A stretch of DNA of 64,000 nt from Rhyacophila brunnea (lineage: Eukaryota > Arthropoda > Insecta > Trichoptera > Rhyacophilidae): NCBI GenBank assembly GCA_022495005.1, contig JAGYXB010001022.1, forward strand, positions 930,001 through 994,000, in the 5' to 3' direction. The notes under the pieces are model-generated. The model did not search any database. It was given only the letters and a program-made list of their open reading frames with translations, and was not told the origin of the DNA. A program made the position numbers and the translations under genes. Below, one piece after another: positions 47,848-59,589 of this stretch (the stretch's first letter is position 1; every line of letters starts with the position of its first letter).

Positions 47848-49690
47848 CATTCGTGAAAATCCCAAATCGTTTTGGGATTATCTTAAATCATTAAGAAGGG
47901 ATGGTGGGTATGCCGATTCGATGAGTTGGAAAGGTGAAGAGGTGACCGGACATGGAGTGGCAGAAGCATTTGCTGGTCGCTTCAGGTCTGTCTCCGCAAG
48001 TAGTATTCCCGATTTGGATATTGCCTCAACGTCGAGACAGCCATCATGCAGTGCCCAGTCCATTGATATTTTTTCAATTGATGAGAGTGTTGTGTTAAAA
48101 TTTATTAAAAAAACTCAAAAATACTCGCTCTTTGGGACCTGATAACGTTATTACATTTTCTTTTAAAAGGGTGTGTTGATTTTGTCAAAGGCCCACTTGC
48201 ATACATATATAATCTTCAATGGAGACAGGTATTTTTCCGGAAATATGGGAGATGTCGAAGGTGACTCCAATTCATAAGAGTGGAGCCGGCTGGTAGTTGT
48301 TCTCTCTGCACCAGCAAAAGTCCTTGAGATGATCATGCACAGCATGATATCTCCAGAAATTGAGTCATTTATAATGAATGAACAGCATGGATTTAAAGCA
48401 AGCCGATCAACGGAAACCAACCTGATGGTATTCACTGATTATGTGTCATCAGCGCTGGATAGAGGCCACCAGGTTGACTGTTCTTTAATGACTTCTCGAA
48501 AGCGTTCGATAGAGTCGACATGACATCCTGATGGGAAAACTTCAACTAATCGGGTTGTCGGATCGATTTCTCAAATTGGCTTTTATCAGTTACAGACCCT
48601 TTACACATTTTCTGGTATCCCTCAGAGCTCAAATTTAAGGCCGTTGCTGTTCACAATTTTTATAAATGACATAGCATTGGTAATAAAAAATGCCATGTTT
48701 TTTTTTGGAAGTTGTCAACTTGGACGATTGTCGTCAGCTGCAACTTGATATAGATAATATTATATTAAATTGGGACAGGCGTAACAAACTAGCATTCAAT
48801 ATTGATAATTGCAATCTCTTGTCATTTGCCAGCGCCTCAAAAGTGTTCTTTTTCCAATACTCGATGCATGGCAGAGTTCTGTCACGAATATCATCTGTAT
48901 GGGACCTTGGCATCACGTTTGAAAGTAAACTGACATTTATTAGACATATAGTTACCATTTGTAACACGGTGCTTAAGATGTTGGGCTTCGTTATGCGTAC
49001 TTCCCGGGTCTTTTCGGATGTTACGGTATTAAAATTTTTGTTCGAGTGGGTCTGTTGTTTGGGCACCGCATGAGTTGATCTATGGCCTTATGGTCGACAG
49101 GGTTCAAAAGAAATTCTTGAGACTCCCTTACTTGAGGTTGTATGGATACTATCCGTGGCTTTTGATTTTCTCTTAGGTATGCAATTTGGAAGAGATTTTT
49201 ATTTAGCTACGTATTTTTTTCGATTTATACGAGGTATAAATGAGAACTCTGCCATTCTGGGCAGTGTTGACCTATGTGTACCTGATAACCATCTTAGAAA
49301 TAGAGAGTAAAAGTTGTTTATTCTCCCAAGAACCAACCTGCCACTGGTAATGCCAATTGGGAGGGCGATAACTATGTTCAACCAAATTGCTTCGGGTATA
49401 TATGATATATTCCACTTGCGTGAGTTAAGGTAAACGCTATTTTATAAATTCTTAAAATAGAGTCTCCTTAGCAAACTTGGTGTTCTTCTTTGAACTTATA
49501 TAGATGTATAATTATATTTTCACTGCTTTTGTATGTTTATATAATGCTATTTTTATATTTTCATTTTTATCGGTTTTTTTACTTACTTACTTTTATTTTC
49601 TTCTTTATAATAACGTTTCATGTCATGTTGTGAACATCTTTAACTTATAATTTGTAATGTCCACAATATGTAAAAAAAAAAATTTAGTTG
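47848..49690 (+). mobile_element. Jockey-like LINE, decayed, 5'-truncated
   Basis: The linker region begins KNPKSFWDYLKSLRRDGGY (near 47855). The reverse transcriptase shows EQHGFKASRSTETNLMVF (near 48380), a damaged motif A near 48480 and FTIFINDIALV (near 48650). The thumb region LGITFESKLTFIRHI and a C-terminal part (YFFRFIRGINENSAILG, LPRTNLP) follow, ending near 49433. The AT-rich 3' UTR finishes in an A-run at 49672-49683. There are many stops and shifts. Confidence 0.78.
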
Positions 49691-50131
49691 AATTGAATTT
49701 ACTCAAGAAAATCTAGTCTTTTCCCTGCCATCCAGCTTGTTTTAAACCCCATTTGGCATATTTATTTTCATGAATGACTATGTGCAATACTGAGTGCCCA
49801 TTTTTATAAATACGGCTAATTTTATTATCATAATGATATCTATAATGATAACGATAACTAAAAAACCTACTGATTATAGTGATTCGACAAGATAAGTGAA
49901 AATCTGAAGTGCTTATAAAATAGTTAATAACATTAATGTAAGTAAAAAGATAAGTCAGTAAAATTTTGGACATTGAATTGACTTATTTAAGAATAATTGA
50001 TAAAACTTGTGAATTCGAAGTTATTCACTGATATTTTAAATTAATTTTACAATAAATCATTAAATCGAACAAACAAATAAAATAAAAGAAATCAGTAATT
50101 GTTAATAATGGTTTTTCCAAATATTTTCACG
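49691..50131. other. Upstream region of the lectin/GAIN gene
   Basis: AT-rich flank that must hold the promoter and 5' leader of the next gene. An AT-rich palindromic run (ATCATAATGATATCTATAATGATAACGAT) is near 49828. No convincing TATA/initiator pair. Confidence 0.35.
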
Positions 50132-50857
50132 ATGCGTTTCAAAATTAGATTGATTCAATTTATAATACTAGTAGGGTTATATAATTCGTGTAAAAGTGAA
50201 ATTAGTGCCAAGTGTCCAAATACTTTCACATTGACTAATGTTAAATCAAACAATACATTCACCACAATATGTATTAAAAAGCGGGGTCCATGGACATATT
50301 TTGATTACCACAACGATTGTCCTGGGAACTTTTATCCATTTGGGATTCAAGAAATTTTAAAGTATTACGCAGATACCAATCATGCAAACAATATTTTGAA
50401 TAAAGCATATTGGTCTGACTATATGAGAGAGTATGAGGGTGGACCATGGATGTCGATGGACCCAATAGCTTCGGATCCTATTGGTCTCGAGGTTTTAGTC
50501 GAGAAAGATCCTATAAATGACTCTAAGATGTGTGCTGTCTTTAATATATCATCGCGTAGTTACCACGCCGCAAATTGCAACGATAGTCATTTAAGTGTGT
50601 GTTTTTACTATCCGTTTATGACCTACGCCATTACGACGAATACGTGCCCTTCTCAATCGTTGCAATTCGGACCTCCAATCGCAGCATGTCTTAAACATAT
50701 TAAATTCGCTCATGGTGGATATACTTGGTCAGAAGCTGCCGATATCTGCCGGGATGATTCCGGATATCTTTTACAGCGAGGATATATTTACGCAAACTAT
50801 TTTGACTCTGAAAATGATAAAACATCATTTGCTGAGTATCCAGTTGGCATGGATTCG
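50132..50857 (+). CDS. Adhesion-GPCR-like receptor, exon with signal peptide and CTLDs
   Basis: First coding exon of a plus-strand gene spread over 50132-63486. I prefer the ATG at 50132 because it opens a compact signal peptide (MRFKIRLIQFIILVGLYN); the ATG at 50108 would add eight residues. After it comes a C-type-lectin-like domain (about residues 28-165; CPNTFTLT to HAANCNDSHLSVCFY) with the usual paired cysteines. A second one starts at CPSQSLQFGPP (GGYTWSEAADICRDDSGYLL). The domain is extracellular, with several N-glycosylation sites (NNT, NDS, NIS). A GT donor follows TCG at 50857 but is phase 0, whereas the next recognised exon needs phase 1. The junction is therefore unresolved, or a small exon is missing. 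Confidence 0.75.
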
Positions 50858-51568
50858 GTAATAATGTTGTGAAATATTTTGTATGTCTACCGACCACTTC
50901 GACTGTACCAGTGGGTCCGGTGAATTAAAAAAAAAACTTATATTATTCATAATACAGGTTATTAAAATGTTTATCATGTTCGATTTAGTAGTTATTTGCC
51001 CCCAAGGAGAAAAACATGTAAAGTAATGGTCAAAACGAAGGCCCATTGAATATTTAAAAGTAAAAATATCAATTACCACTTAATCTTGCGATTTTTATAT
51101 CTCAGCCAAACATCAAAGCTTTTTTGTGTATCCAAATGTTTCTGAGAGCATGTAACCAGCAAGACGTATAAATTATAATACGACATGATTGATGGCAACA
51201 TAGAATATTAAGTACCTACCCATTAACAATAGTATTGTTTTATTTTAATTTTTAGAATCATTAATATTATATATCAGCTGAGACTCTGAAATTAAAATGA
51301 TAAAAAATGACAAACGATTAAAGATGATTCCGCAATTTTTAGACATTTTCTTAAATCTTGCGGAACCTATTTTGTTGACATAATGGGGTTCAGGGTGATA
51401 AATTATTATAAAAAGCAGATTAATAGAAAGTGACAAACCTAAGCAGAGTGTCAGCATAAGCAGACTAAAATGCCACACCTTGCTATTTTAGACTTAAATG
51501 TTATTAAACTTCATCACCTTATCCAATTTATGTGTAAATCATAAATCATTAATAGATATATGCATTTT

Positions 51569-51809
51569 TTTTCGACCATGTCCGATCCTAATAAGATCAC
51601 ATGGGCTTCCCTCCACAGAGTGGAGGTTTGTGTTAACAGAATTTGTTTTTACGAGAAATGGATATCAGCCACTTGCTCAATCTATTAGGTCCATCCTCTG
51701 GCTCATATACAAATTGAAAAAGAATATGTGTACCTGCCAGACCCAGGATTCGAACCTGGGACCCTCTACGCTATAGGAAGATGCGTAAGTCGCGCGGCCA
51801 TCGGCCATT
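51569..51809 (-). repeat. tRNA-derived SINE (family 1), copy 1
   Basis: On the minus strand the head has box A (TGGCCGATGGCCG) and box B (GGTTCGAATCC), about 35 bases apart. The body contains the complement of ACGAGAAATGGAT.TCAGCC and TTTTCGACCATGTCCGATC. The same body is found at 54362-54560 and, more diverged, at 55285-55495. Confidence 0.75.
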
Positions 51810-52329
51810 ATATGCATAGAAAATCGTTAAAATTATGATTTACAGTTATACCTCTAAAAGCACAAACTTGGCACCATAGACGCTAGTTTTTTTTTTTTTT
51901 TAATATTTGCCTAATCTAACATAAAAAAGGTACGAGTATATTACTACTATTCCATATTAACCTGCCGTCCTCTTAGAATATCTTACCTAAGCAATGCACG
52001 ATCTGCCTACCGGCACGGAATATCAGTGTCAGTAGAGTTTGTAAACAATCATTATGAAGTATCTACGTAATTAAAACATAATATAACAGATTTTAATACA
52101 ACTGAAATTCATAATTCTTAATTGGAAATATTTTCTTTCAACGTCGAATTCGCTCTAGTCCTAGCTAGTCAATTGATATCGATGATCCGATATCAAAACC
52201 TAAACTAGCTCAACTTTTCAAATAGAAACGACATTGCTTAAATAACTAAAATAATACAGTTAACGTTTTGCTGTACTTATAACCTATTACCTAAAAGGTT
52301 TTTAGATGTACTTAAATATTATATTTCAG
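51810..52329. other. Intron sequence without recognised element
   Basis: Contains a T-run near 51887-51901. A missing small exon of the receptor gene could be anywhere in 50858-52329, but no convincing candidate was found. Confidence 0.35.
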
Positions 52330-52415
52330 GGGAGGTTTTCCGAATTCTCGAAGAGCCCTGGTTGGGAATCAATGATAAGTATATAACGTATGATGAGGCA
52401 TTGAATATTCTAACA
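52330..52415 (+). CDS. Receptor gene, exon in second CTLD
   Basis: After TATATTTCAG, open only in the frame reading EVFRILEEPWLGINDKYITY. PWLGI is the conserved core strand of C-type-lectin folds. The donor is ACA|GTATAT, phase 0. It fits between the exon ending at 50857 and that beginning at 52534 in domain order. Confidence 0.65.
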
Positions 52416-52533
52416 GTATATCGACCGCGGTTTATTATGTTATTATAATATACCTATATAATTAAAATCATTTTTTTTATCAACCAAACACAGCGATTCA
52501 CCCTCTATTGTATATTTATTTACATTTTTTTAG

Positions 52534-52711
52534 ATTCCACGATTGGATTGGAACGACACAAATGAATTATCCAGCATAAGTTTCCAAGGTTCATACTTCC
52601 ACGTAAGGAAAAGGAATCATAGATTTAAAAGTTTCATTTGTGAATATCCTCCAAAATTGCCAACAATTGTGCGTTTTTCTATTGAAAAAGTACCCGATTC
52701 CAGCAACACTG
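52534..52711 (+). CDS. Receptor gene, exon ending second CTLD
   Basis: Begins after ATTTTTTTAG, phase 0, and ends ACTG|GTAAGC, phase 1. It reads LDWNDTNELSSISFQGSYF and then KSFICEYPP; FICE is the closing cysteine strand of the lectin-like domain. A short linker (VRFSIEKVPDSSNT) follows. Confidence 0.78.
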
Positions 52712-53029
52712 GTAAGCATATTTTAAAAGTATTATTTCGAAATAAGTTAGATAGGTAACTGGTTTGTTATATTATTATTATTTAAAGTTATATATTATAT
52801 AAATCTATAGGTTACATCACTTAATAATTATTACTGGTGCCACATACCTACAAATATTTCAGGATGAGAGTTTCAATAGTCTTGCTATTATGGCAAATGG
52901 CTCCTTTAATATATCTCGTTCTCATGCTACTTTTCCCCTACATTTACAAATTACACAGTATTTTAAAGCAAATTTTATAACAACATTATACGTTGTAATG
53001 TATAGGAAATAGATTAGTGGGTAGGATTT

Positions 53030-53165
53030 TCGATATAGATAGGATGGGAATTATGTGGGAAGGAAGGTGCGCCGGGGTATGGGGAAAGTGGATTTGGATA
53101 AAGGATGGGATAGGATAGGAAGGGATGCGGCAGAGCATGAGTCGCGGGATAGGGCCGTGGGATCT
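53030..53165 (+). repeat. Purine-rich GGATA/GGGAT tract
   Basis: About 130 bases of strongly purine-biased sequence with repeated GGATAGG, GGATGGGAT and GGGAAGG. Low complexity, within an intron of the receptor gene. Confidence 0.6.
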
Positions 53166-53504
53166 TGACATTACCTCCAAATACGAGCTACCTGTCGGTA
53201 TGCATTTCTCATTCAGTTATTGCTGTAATGATAAGTGTAAAACAAGATGAATAGATTAGTTTGGACGCCACTCTATGAATTGCATAGAGATAATTAAGAG
53301 GTTATTAAGTAAAAACGCGGGTATTAAATTTTAACAAATTTGTAATTGAAATAAAGACAATTTAACAAGCAGGCGAGATTGATAGTATGATAAAACGAGC
53401 GCCTGCCAAAAAATGATTTAGTTCAGGATATCACATATAATGATGCTAGTTCGGTGGACTGTTACATAAATAATTTAAATAAATACCAGAATTAAATACT
53501 CTTA

Positions 53505-53900
53505 GTTCCGAGGCCCTCGACGGAAAATCCACCGCTTTGGACAATTCTTCCGTCCAAAGCGGAATCGAAGTGTGATCCTCATTGCGGGACGTCAGGGTTT
53601 AGAGCCAATGTTCCTCGGCGGGACAACAGGGTCCGCCGGAGATGTACTTCGGCCGGGAGCCAGATGTTGAGCGATCTTCTTCGGCCGGAGGCCCGAAACT
53701 GAGAGCCAGCTGTTCATCGTCCGGAGGCCAGAAACTGAGAGAGCGATTGTTGCTCCTTCTTCACGTTAAAAAGTCTGCTCGCTTGGCGCCGGAAATAGTT
53801 CAACGAACTTTTTTCAAACTTTTCGACGCGCGCATGCGTCCTTATGTTGAATTTTGCGTCGAGTTGCCAGCATAAAAAGTGTGGCCATGTAATAACATGA
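53505..53900. other. GC-rich island with perfect hairpin and short repeats
   Basis: Stands out from AT-rich intron DNA. A perfect 11-bp hairpin (53532-53542 with 53552-53562, loop 9) is at its start. Three imperfect repeats of about 45 bases with TTCGGCCGGAGGCC and AACTGAGAG follow (53645-53740). It could be a solo LTR or part of a satellite. No matching duplication of flanks was found. Confidence 0.4.
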
Positions 53901-54361
53901 CAACATGTAATGAAACTACAACATACTTAAAATATTAGACGTGTTGATTAGATATCAAAGAAAGAATTGTAATTTAGCAATTTATTTAAAAAATATATAT
54001 TGTCTTTTTTATTTCTATAGTCATTGGATCAAATTACGATTTTAAAACTTGCTAATAATTTCAAAATCATACATGTAGGTATCAAATTTATTGAAAATCA
54101 GGTAGGTGCCCAAAACTATCTCGTAGGTACTAAAATGTGAATTTTGATTGATTTGTTAAATATATTTAATTCTAACGAGGAAAAACTTCCGTTATTTTAA
54201 TAAACATCGTAAGGCATAATAATTCTAAATCTAAATCAATATTATAAAAATTGGGTAGGGTACCTGTCAAGTAAGTAAGTAGTTTATCAATCAAGCTACT
54301 GAAACATTTATACTTGGCAGATAACTTACTTAAAATATTTTTGATAAGATCTGAATATTAT
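53901..54361. other. Intron sequence without recognised element
   Basis: AT-rich, no coding signal or repeats of note. Confidence 0.4.
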
Positions 54362-54560
54362 TTTTTTTTCGACCATGTCCGATCGTAATAGGATCATATG
54401 GGCCTCCACAGAGTAGAGGTTTGTATTAACAGATTTTGTTTTTACGAGAAATGGATGTCAGCCACTTGCTCAACCTATTAGGTCCATACCCTGACTCACA
54501 CATAGATTGAAAAACAATATGTGTACTTGCCAGACCCAGGATTCGAACCTGGGACCCACG
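54362..54560 (-). repeat. tRNA-derived SINE (family 1), copy 2, head shortened
   Basis: Matches copy 1 from TTTTCGACCATGTCCGATC through box B (GGTTCGAATCC on the minus strand). It is broken just after box B, so box A is missing. Confidence 0.72.
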
Positions 54561-54678
54561 GAATGATATCTGCAGTTTTCGTGTCCGGTATTTTCATGAC
54601 CGGAATCTTCCGTTCACCACACCTATTGTCGTACTACCATTCCCTCAAATACAGTGAGCACTCACTCGTCGGCCTTAA

Positions 54679-55078
54679 GCCTCAATGACATTGAGCTATT
54701 TTACAAGCTGCTTGTTGGCGAATTTAAAAGCGGGCAATTTAGCTAGTGCGATTGTGATGATGACACACAAAACTTTCCACTCGTTCAGAAGCCAACAAGC
54801 TAGCGAGTTGAAGCTACCATTTTTGGTATTATTTTGACAGGACGTATTGAATAGTTCATTTTTTTACCGGGAGGTCGCTACTATCGCTCTACTGCGCAGA
54901 CGCAGTAGGCCCACACGCCAGCGTGTAGCGTATAAAGTTTACCGGCTTTCAACTTTTCTCGGTAGATTGTTTACAATCTGCTTGTTAGCTTGTTCGACGA
55001 TGACACTGGGCGAGTTTACAAGCAGATTGTAAATTCGCCAACAAGAAGCTTGTAAAGTCGCTCAATGTCATTGAGGCT
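54679..55078. mobile_element. PIF/Harbinger-type MITE, 400 bp
   Basis: Inverted terminal repeats of about 50 bases, imperfect: AGCCTCAATGACATTGAGC at the left and its complement at the right, then TTGTTGGCGAATTTA and its complement. Flanked by TTA (54676-54678 and 55079-55081), the 3-bp target duplication of PIF/Harbinger elements. The tip itself (CTCAATGACATTGAG) is a palindrome. No ORF. Confidence 0.83.
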
Positions 55079-55284
55079 TTAATGAAAGTACAACACTCCA
55101 ATACTCGACACTCCGACCCATAGGTCAATACATTTTCGAGTTTTATACAACGGGAGAAGATAATAAAAATCTTTGCTCACAAAACTATTTCACGTGTGAT
55201 TTGACATATAAAAAAGGTTATCTTAAATGTCTACGAGTTTCCAATGTATCTACGTATTTTTATTGTTCCATGTTTAATCCTAAG

Positions 55285-55495
55285 TAAATCATGGGGCACC
55301 ACGTGGTGGAGGTTGTATTAACACATTTTTTAACGATAAAAAAATGTTAGCCATTTTCTCAACCTATTAGGTTTATACTTTAGGTCCAAACACACATTGA
55401 AAAATAATATGTGACTCTCTAGACCCGGTATTTGAACCCATGACCCACGACATTATAAGTCTACCCGGTAGCCGCTTGGCCATCGTGAGAGTATA
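55285..55495 (-). repeat. tRNA-derived SINE (family 1), copy 3, diverged
   Basis: Box A (TGGCCAAGCGGC) and a changed box B (GGTTCAAATACC) are on the minus strand. The body still aligns with copies 1 and 2 (CAACCTATTAGGT, GTGGAGGTTGTATTAACA). Confidence 0.65.
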
Positions 55496-55594
55496 GACAT
55501 TACATTATAATGTATTCGATTCTCTTAGTGTCCCAAAATTGGTTAAAAAATCAATAACAATTTAATAATAATACAATCATAGAGATATTAAATA

Positions 55595-55632
55595 TATACA
55601 ATCACAGTATTTCTGAGTTCCCTGTATACAAT
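55595..55632. mobile_element. P-type transposon excision footprint
   Basis: TATACAAT (55595-55602) and TATACAAT (55625-55632) flank only 22 bases: CACAG followed by TATTTCTGAGTTCCCTG. These last 17 bases are the exact complement of the first 17 of the P-like end at 27731. P transposase cuts 17 bases inside the 3' strand end, so a residue of this size and content is what end-joining after excision would leave. Confidence 0.75.
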
Positions 55633-55727
55633 ATACGATTAGGTACATAACAAGTGCAATAATAATATTATGTATGAGCAAAGCTTTGAGTATTTATAGG
55701 ACTTTTTTAGATATTATTTTATAAGCA

Positions 55728-57941
55728 ACTAGCTGAAGTACCCGGCTTCGCACAGGGTCGCTTCGTGGTTATATTTATCTTAGATATTTGAAAAATAATA
55801 AGAGGTAATTATTTTTTTAATATTAAAATATCTGTGTAATACAATATGGCAATATGAAAATAATTCTAATAGGAGTAAAGGTCAAACATAAGAACACTAA
55901 ATTAAAATCGATTCCAAAATATGAAAACGTTATTAATGTTATTAATGTGTATTAAAAAAAAATCAAAATTGGATGGAACAAACAAACAACAAACTTTGTA
56001 TGTTATATAATAATAATTTTAAAACCTTCGTAGGTGTGCGCACACAACTGACAAAAGTTTCATCGCAATCGGATGAATGGTATAGGAACGCATACGAATA
56101 GTAGAAGAAGATGATTTTCTAATTCAGAAATCTTCGTGGGCATGCGCATGACAACTCACCAAAGTTTCATTGCAATCGGATTAATGGTATAGGAACGCAT
56201 ACGAATAGAAGAAGAAGAAGATGGTTGTACTAATTCAAAAACCTTCGCGGGCATGCGCACAACAACTGGTCAAAATTTCATCACAATCGGATGAATGGCA
56301 TAAGAACGCATACAAATAGAAAAAGATGGTGGTACTAATTCAGAAACCTTTGGGGGCGTGCGCACAGCAACTGGTCAAAATGTCATCACAATCGGATGAA
56401 TGGCATAAGAATGCATACAAATAGAAGAAGAAAAAGATGATAGTACTAATTCAGAAACCTTTGCGGGCAAAGGGCACAACACTTGATCAAAATGTCATTG
56501 CAATCGGATAAATGGTATAGGAACGCATACGAATAGAAGTAGAAGATGATTTTCTAATTCAGAAATCATCGTGGGCATGCGCACGACAACTCACCAAAGT
56601 TTCATTGCAATCGGATGAATGGTGTAGGTAGGCATTCGAATAGAAGAAGAAGATGATGGTTGTACTAATTCAGAAACCTTCGCAGGCGTGCGCACGACAA
56701 CTCACCAAATTTTCATTGCAATCGGATGAATGGTATAGGAACGCATACGAATAGAAGAAGAAGAAGATGGTTGTACTAATTCAGAACTCTTTGCGGGCGT
56801 GCTCACAACAACTGGTCAAAATTTCATCGCAATCGGATGAATGGTATAAGAACGCATACAAATAAAAGAAGATAGAATAGAAGAAAAAGAAAATAGTTGT
56901 AACAATTCAGAAACATTTGCGGCGTGAGCACAACACTTGATCAAAATTTCATTGCAATCGGATGAATGGTATAGGAACGCATACGAATAGAAGATAGAAT
57001 AGAAGAAGAATATGGTTGTACTAATTCAGAAACCTTCGCGGGTGTTGGCACAATTACTGACGAAAATTTTATTGCAATCGGATGAATGGAATAGAAACGC
57101 ATATGAATAGAAGAAGAAGAAGAAGAAGAAGAAGATAGTTGTACGAATTCAAAAACCATTGCGGGTGTTACCACAACAACTGACGAAGGTTTCATCGCAA
57201 TCGGATGAATGGTATAGGGACCATACGAATAAAAGAATATAGAATGAAGAAGAAGATGGTTGTACTAATTCAGAAACCTTCGCGGGTGTTGGCACAATTA
57301 TTGACGAAAATTTTATTGCAATCGGATGAATGGAATAGGAACGCATACGAATAGAAGAATATAGAATAGAAGAAGAAGAAGAAGAAGATGGTTGTACTAA
57401 TTCAAAAACCATTGCGGGTGTTACCACAACAACTGACGAAGGTTTCATTGCAATCGGATGAATGGTATAGGGACCATACGAATAAAATAAGATAGAATGA
57501 AGAAGAAGAAGAAGATGATGTTTTTCTAATTCAGAAACCTTCATGGGTGTGCATACAACCACTTACCAAAATTTCATTGCAATCGGATGAATGGTATAGG
57601 AACCATACGAATAAAAGAAAATAGAATGAAGAAGAAGAAGAAGATGATGATTTTTCTAATTCAGAAACCTTCATGGGTGTGCATGCAACCACTTACCAAA
57701 ATTTCATTGCAATCGGATGAATGGTATAGGAACGCATACGGGACAGACACACAGACAGACAGACATACAGACAGACAGACATTCATTTTTATATATTAGT
57801 ATAGCCTATACTCTTTCCGCAAGTGCAAGCAATAAGTTTACAAAGTTTTATCGCAATCGGATGAACGGTATGGCTGCGCATTAAATACGAACAAACAAAC
57901 ACACAAACACACAAATATTAATTTTTATATATTAGATTGTA
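55728..57941. mobile_element. Tandem-unit repeat element, copy 2 (~16 units)
   Basis: Same start (AACTAGCTGAAGTACCCGGC) and end (ATTTTTATATATTAGATT) as 13825-15330. The first ~280 bases match almost base for base. The body has about 16 units against about 10 in copy 1, each with TTCAGAAACCTT, TTTCAT.GCAATCGGATGAA, GGAACGCATACGAATAG and (GAA)n. An (ACAG)n run is at 57743-57780. Reading frames through it are by-products of the repeats. It lies in the intron before the exon at 57984. Confidence 0.82.
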
Positions 57942-57983
57942 ATAGTGCGAAAAAATTACAATCAATAATTTTGAATGTTGCAG

Positions 57984-58490
57984 GTTTTAAGGAACAATTG
58001 ATTTTAGAAGTTGGAGGAGTCTTTAATCAAGAAGATCTTCAAATTCATTGTTTAACTGATTCAGAAAAGCTTTACCCAACAGCTGTTAAAATTACTATCA
58101 TACCACAAAATGAGTTTGAGACAAATAGATCATCATTAATATACTTTATCAATGGGACTGACAATGGGTATTATTGGTGTTCATTTGCTAATGAAGATTT
58201 TTTCAAAATTATTCATACAAATAAAATTTTATTTCTCCCAAATCGCAATCAATTGGATAATGTTAAAGCTTATTTACTGCAATTTCCCGAACGCGATAAT
58301 GAAGAAAATATGAGAGATATTATAAAAACATATTTTCCGTCTGCAACATATAAGAGAGTGTATCAAAATAATTCAATCCTAATACATTCACATCCCCCGA
58401 CCACAGCCACTCATCGTGGATACATCGTTTTGTATGAAAGAAACCTTCAATCCTGCAATGAATTGCCGCATATTCCTGAAATGAACAATG
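57984..58490 (+). CDS. Receptor gene, Ig-like and linker exon
   Basis: 507 bases from GTTGCAG|GT to AATG|GTGAGT, phase 1 at both ends. The first half has a spaced cysteine pair (IHCLTDSEKLYPTAV, then GYYWCSF) with a tyrosine two residues before the second cysteine, as in Ig-like domains. The second half (NVKAYLLQFPERDNEENMRD, then TYFPSATYKRVYQ) may be a SEA-like or second beta domain. Extracellular with N-glycosylation sites. A 2.2 kb repeat element ends about 45 bases before this acceptor. Confidence 0.78.
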
Positions 58491-59149
58491 GTGAGTTTAT
58501 TGAATCTATTTTTATATGAGATATAGATTACAGACCAAACCACTTGTCGATACCATGTCTAACAACCTTTTCAAAAATAAATAAATATTTAGATGGGTAT
58601 ATATTTATAATATATACATACCTATATGCAAAACATGTCGTACCTACCTATGTAAGAAACTAATACATAAAAAAAGAAGTTAAAGAAGAAAATAAAGGCT
58701 TATAGAAATAGAAAATATTCAATTGTCATTATTTTAGAACAAACCTTCTTTATTTATTTCGTTTTGTCCAGACCCGCTCCTAGAAATAAAAATATACAAA
58801 TTAATTATTTAGGTGAATGGAATATTACTTTTCCTTCTTCTTCGTCAGGTCATCATGACTAAGGATTGTGCCCTGAAACGAGTTGACCCCTCTCCCCTCA
58901 GCCTTCTACGACACGCAAGGCTTTTGTTAGTTGAACTTATATGACGACGCAGCTCTCTGAGGCATCCAATGTTTGCTTTAATAATTTGCGGGTCTATTCT
59001 TAACAATTATCACTTTAGCACGTTTCCGTTATTTTCATTGGTCCAAATGAACATGGAAGGCATTCCATACGCAAGAAGGTTATCTACAGCAGCCATCTAC
59101 AATAATTGGTAAATTCGTAATACCGTGAAAATTGAGGTTGGTAGACATG
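58491..59149. other. Intron sequence without recognised element
   Basis: Contains a GC-richer patch at 58840-58960, no gene. Confidence 0.35.
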
Positions 59150-59335
59150 TCGATTTAATTCTGGTATTGAACATACATAATTTTTGAAAACACTTCTAAA
59201 AAAATGTATTATAACCAATAGAAAAAAATCTTTTTGAAAAAAAGTAAAACACCCCGCAGGAATATAACCTGCATCTCTCGGGTATCGCGCCCGTCGCGCA
59301 TAGACCACTATGCTAAAGCTGTCATACTATTTACG
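59150..59335 (-). repeat. tRNA-derived SINE (family 2), copy 1
   Basis: On the minus strand ACAGCTTTAGCATAGTGGTC gives box A. Box B is decayed (GGTTATATTCC). The body runs into TTTTTCAAAAAGATT and a match of about 180 bases to the copy at 59590-59765. Confidence 0.72.
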
Positions 59336-59589
59336 ACAAATTTTAACTATTCGTTCTTATAATGAATACTCTCCGAAGCGCTTCCCAAATTGAGCTACGA
59401 TTAGCTTTTGACTGTTTTATTTTAAATCAATGTACGTACATATTACTTTAATTAATTACTAGCTGACGTCACGGATTACTCCCAAGATATTTTTGTGTTG
59501 TAACTTACTTAAACTTGCTAATAATTTATTTAACTATTTTTTTTATTCAACGAATAATTCACAAGATTTAAGAATGTAATATTCTAAGT

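Noticed and set aside
51730..51805. tRNA gene on the minus strand
   Set aside because: Same reasoning: no acceptor stem, and the body is repeated at 54362 and 55285.
53459..53907. A solo LTR around the GC-rich island
   Set aside because: TG...CA-like borders can be chosen, but the flanks show no target duplication and no second LTR is present.
56941..57562. Repetitive open frames on the minus strand (Ser-rich proteins)
   Set aside because: They are produced by the (GAA)n-containing tandem units and change with unit length; no start context or conservation.
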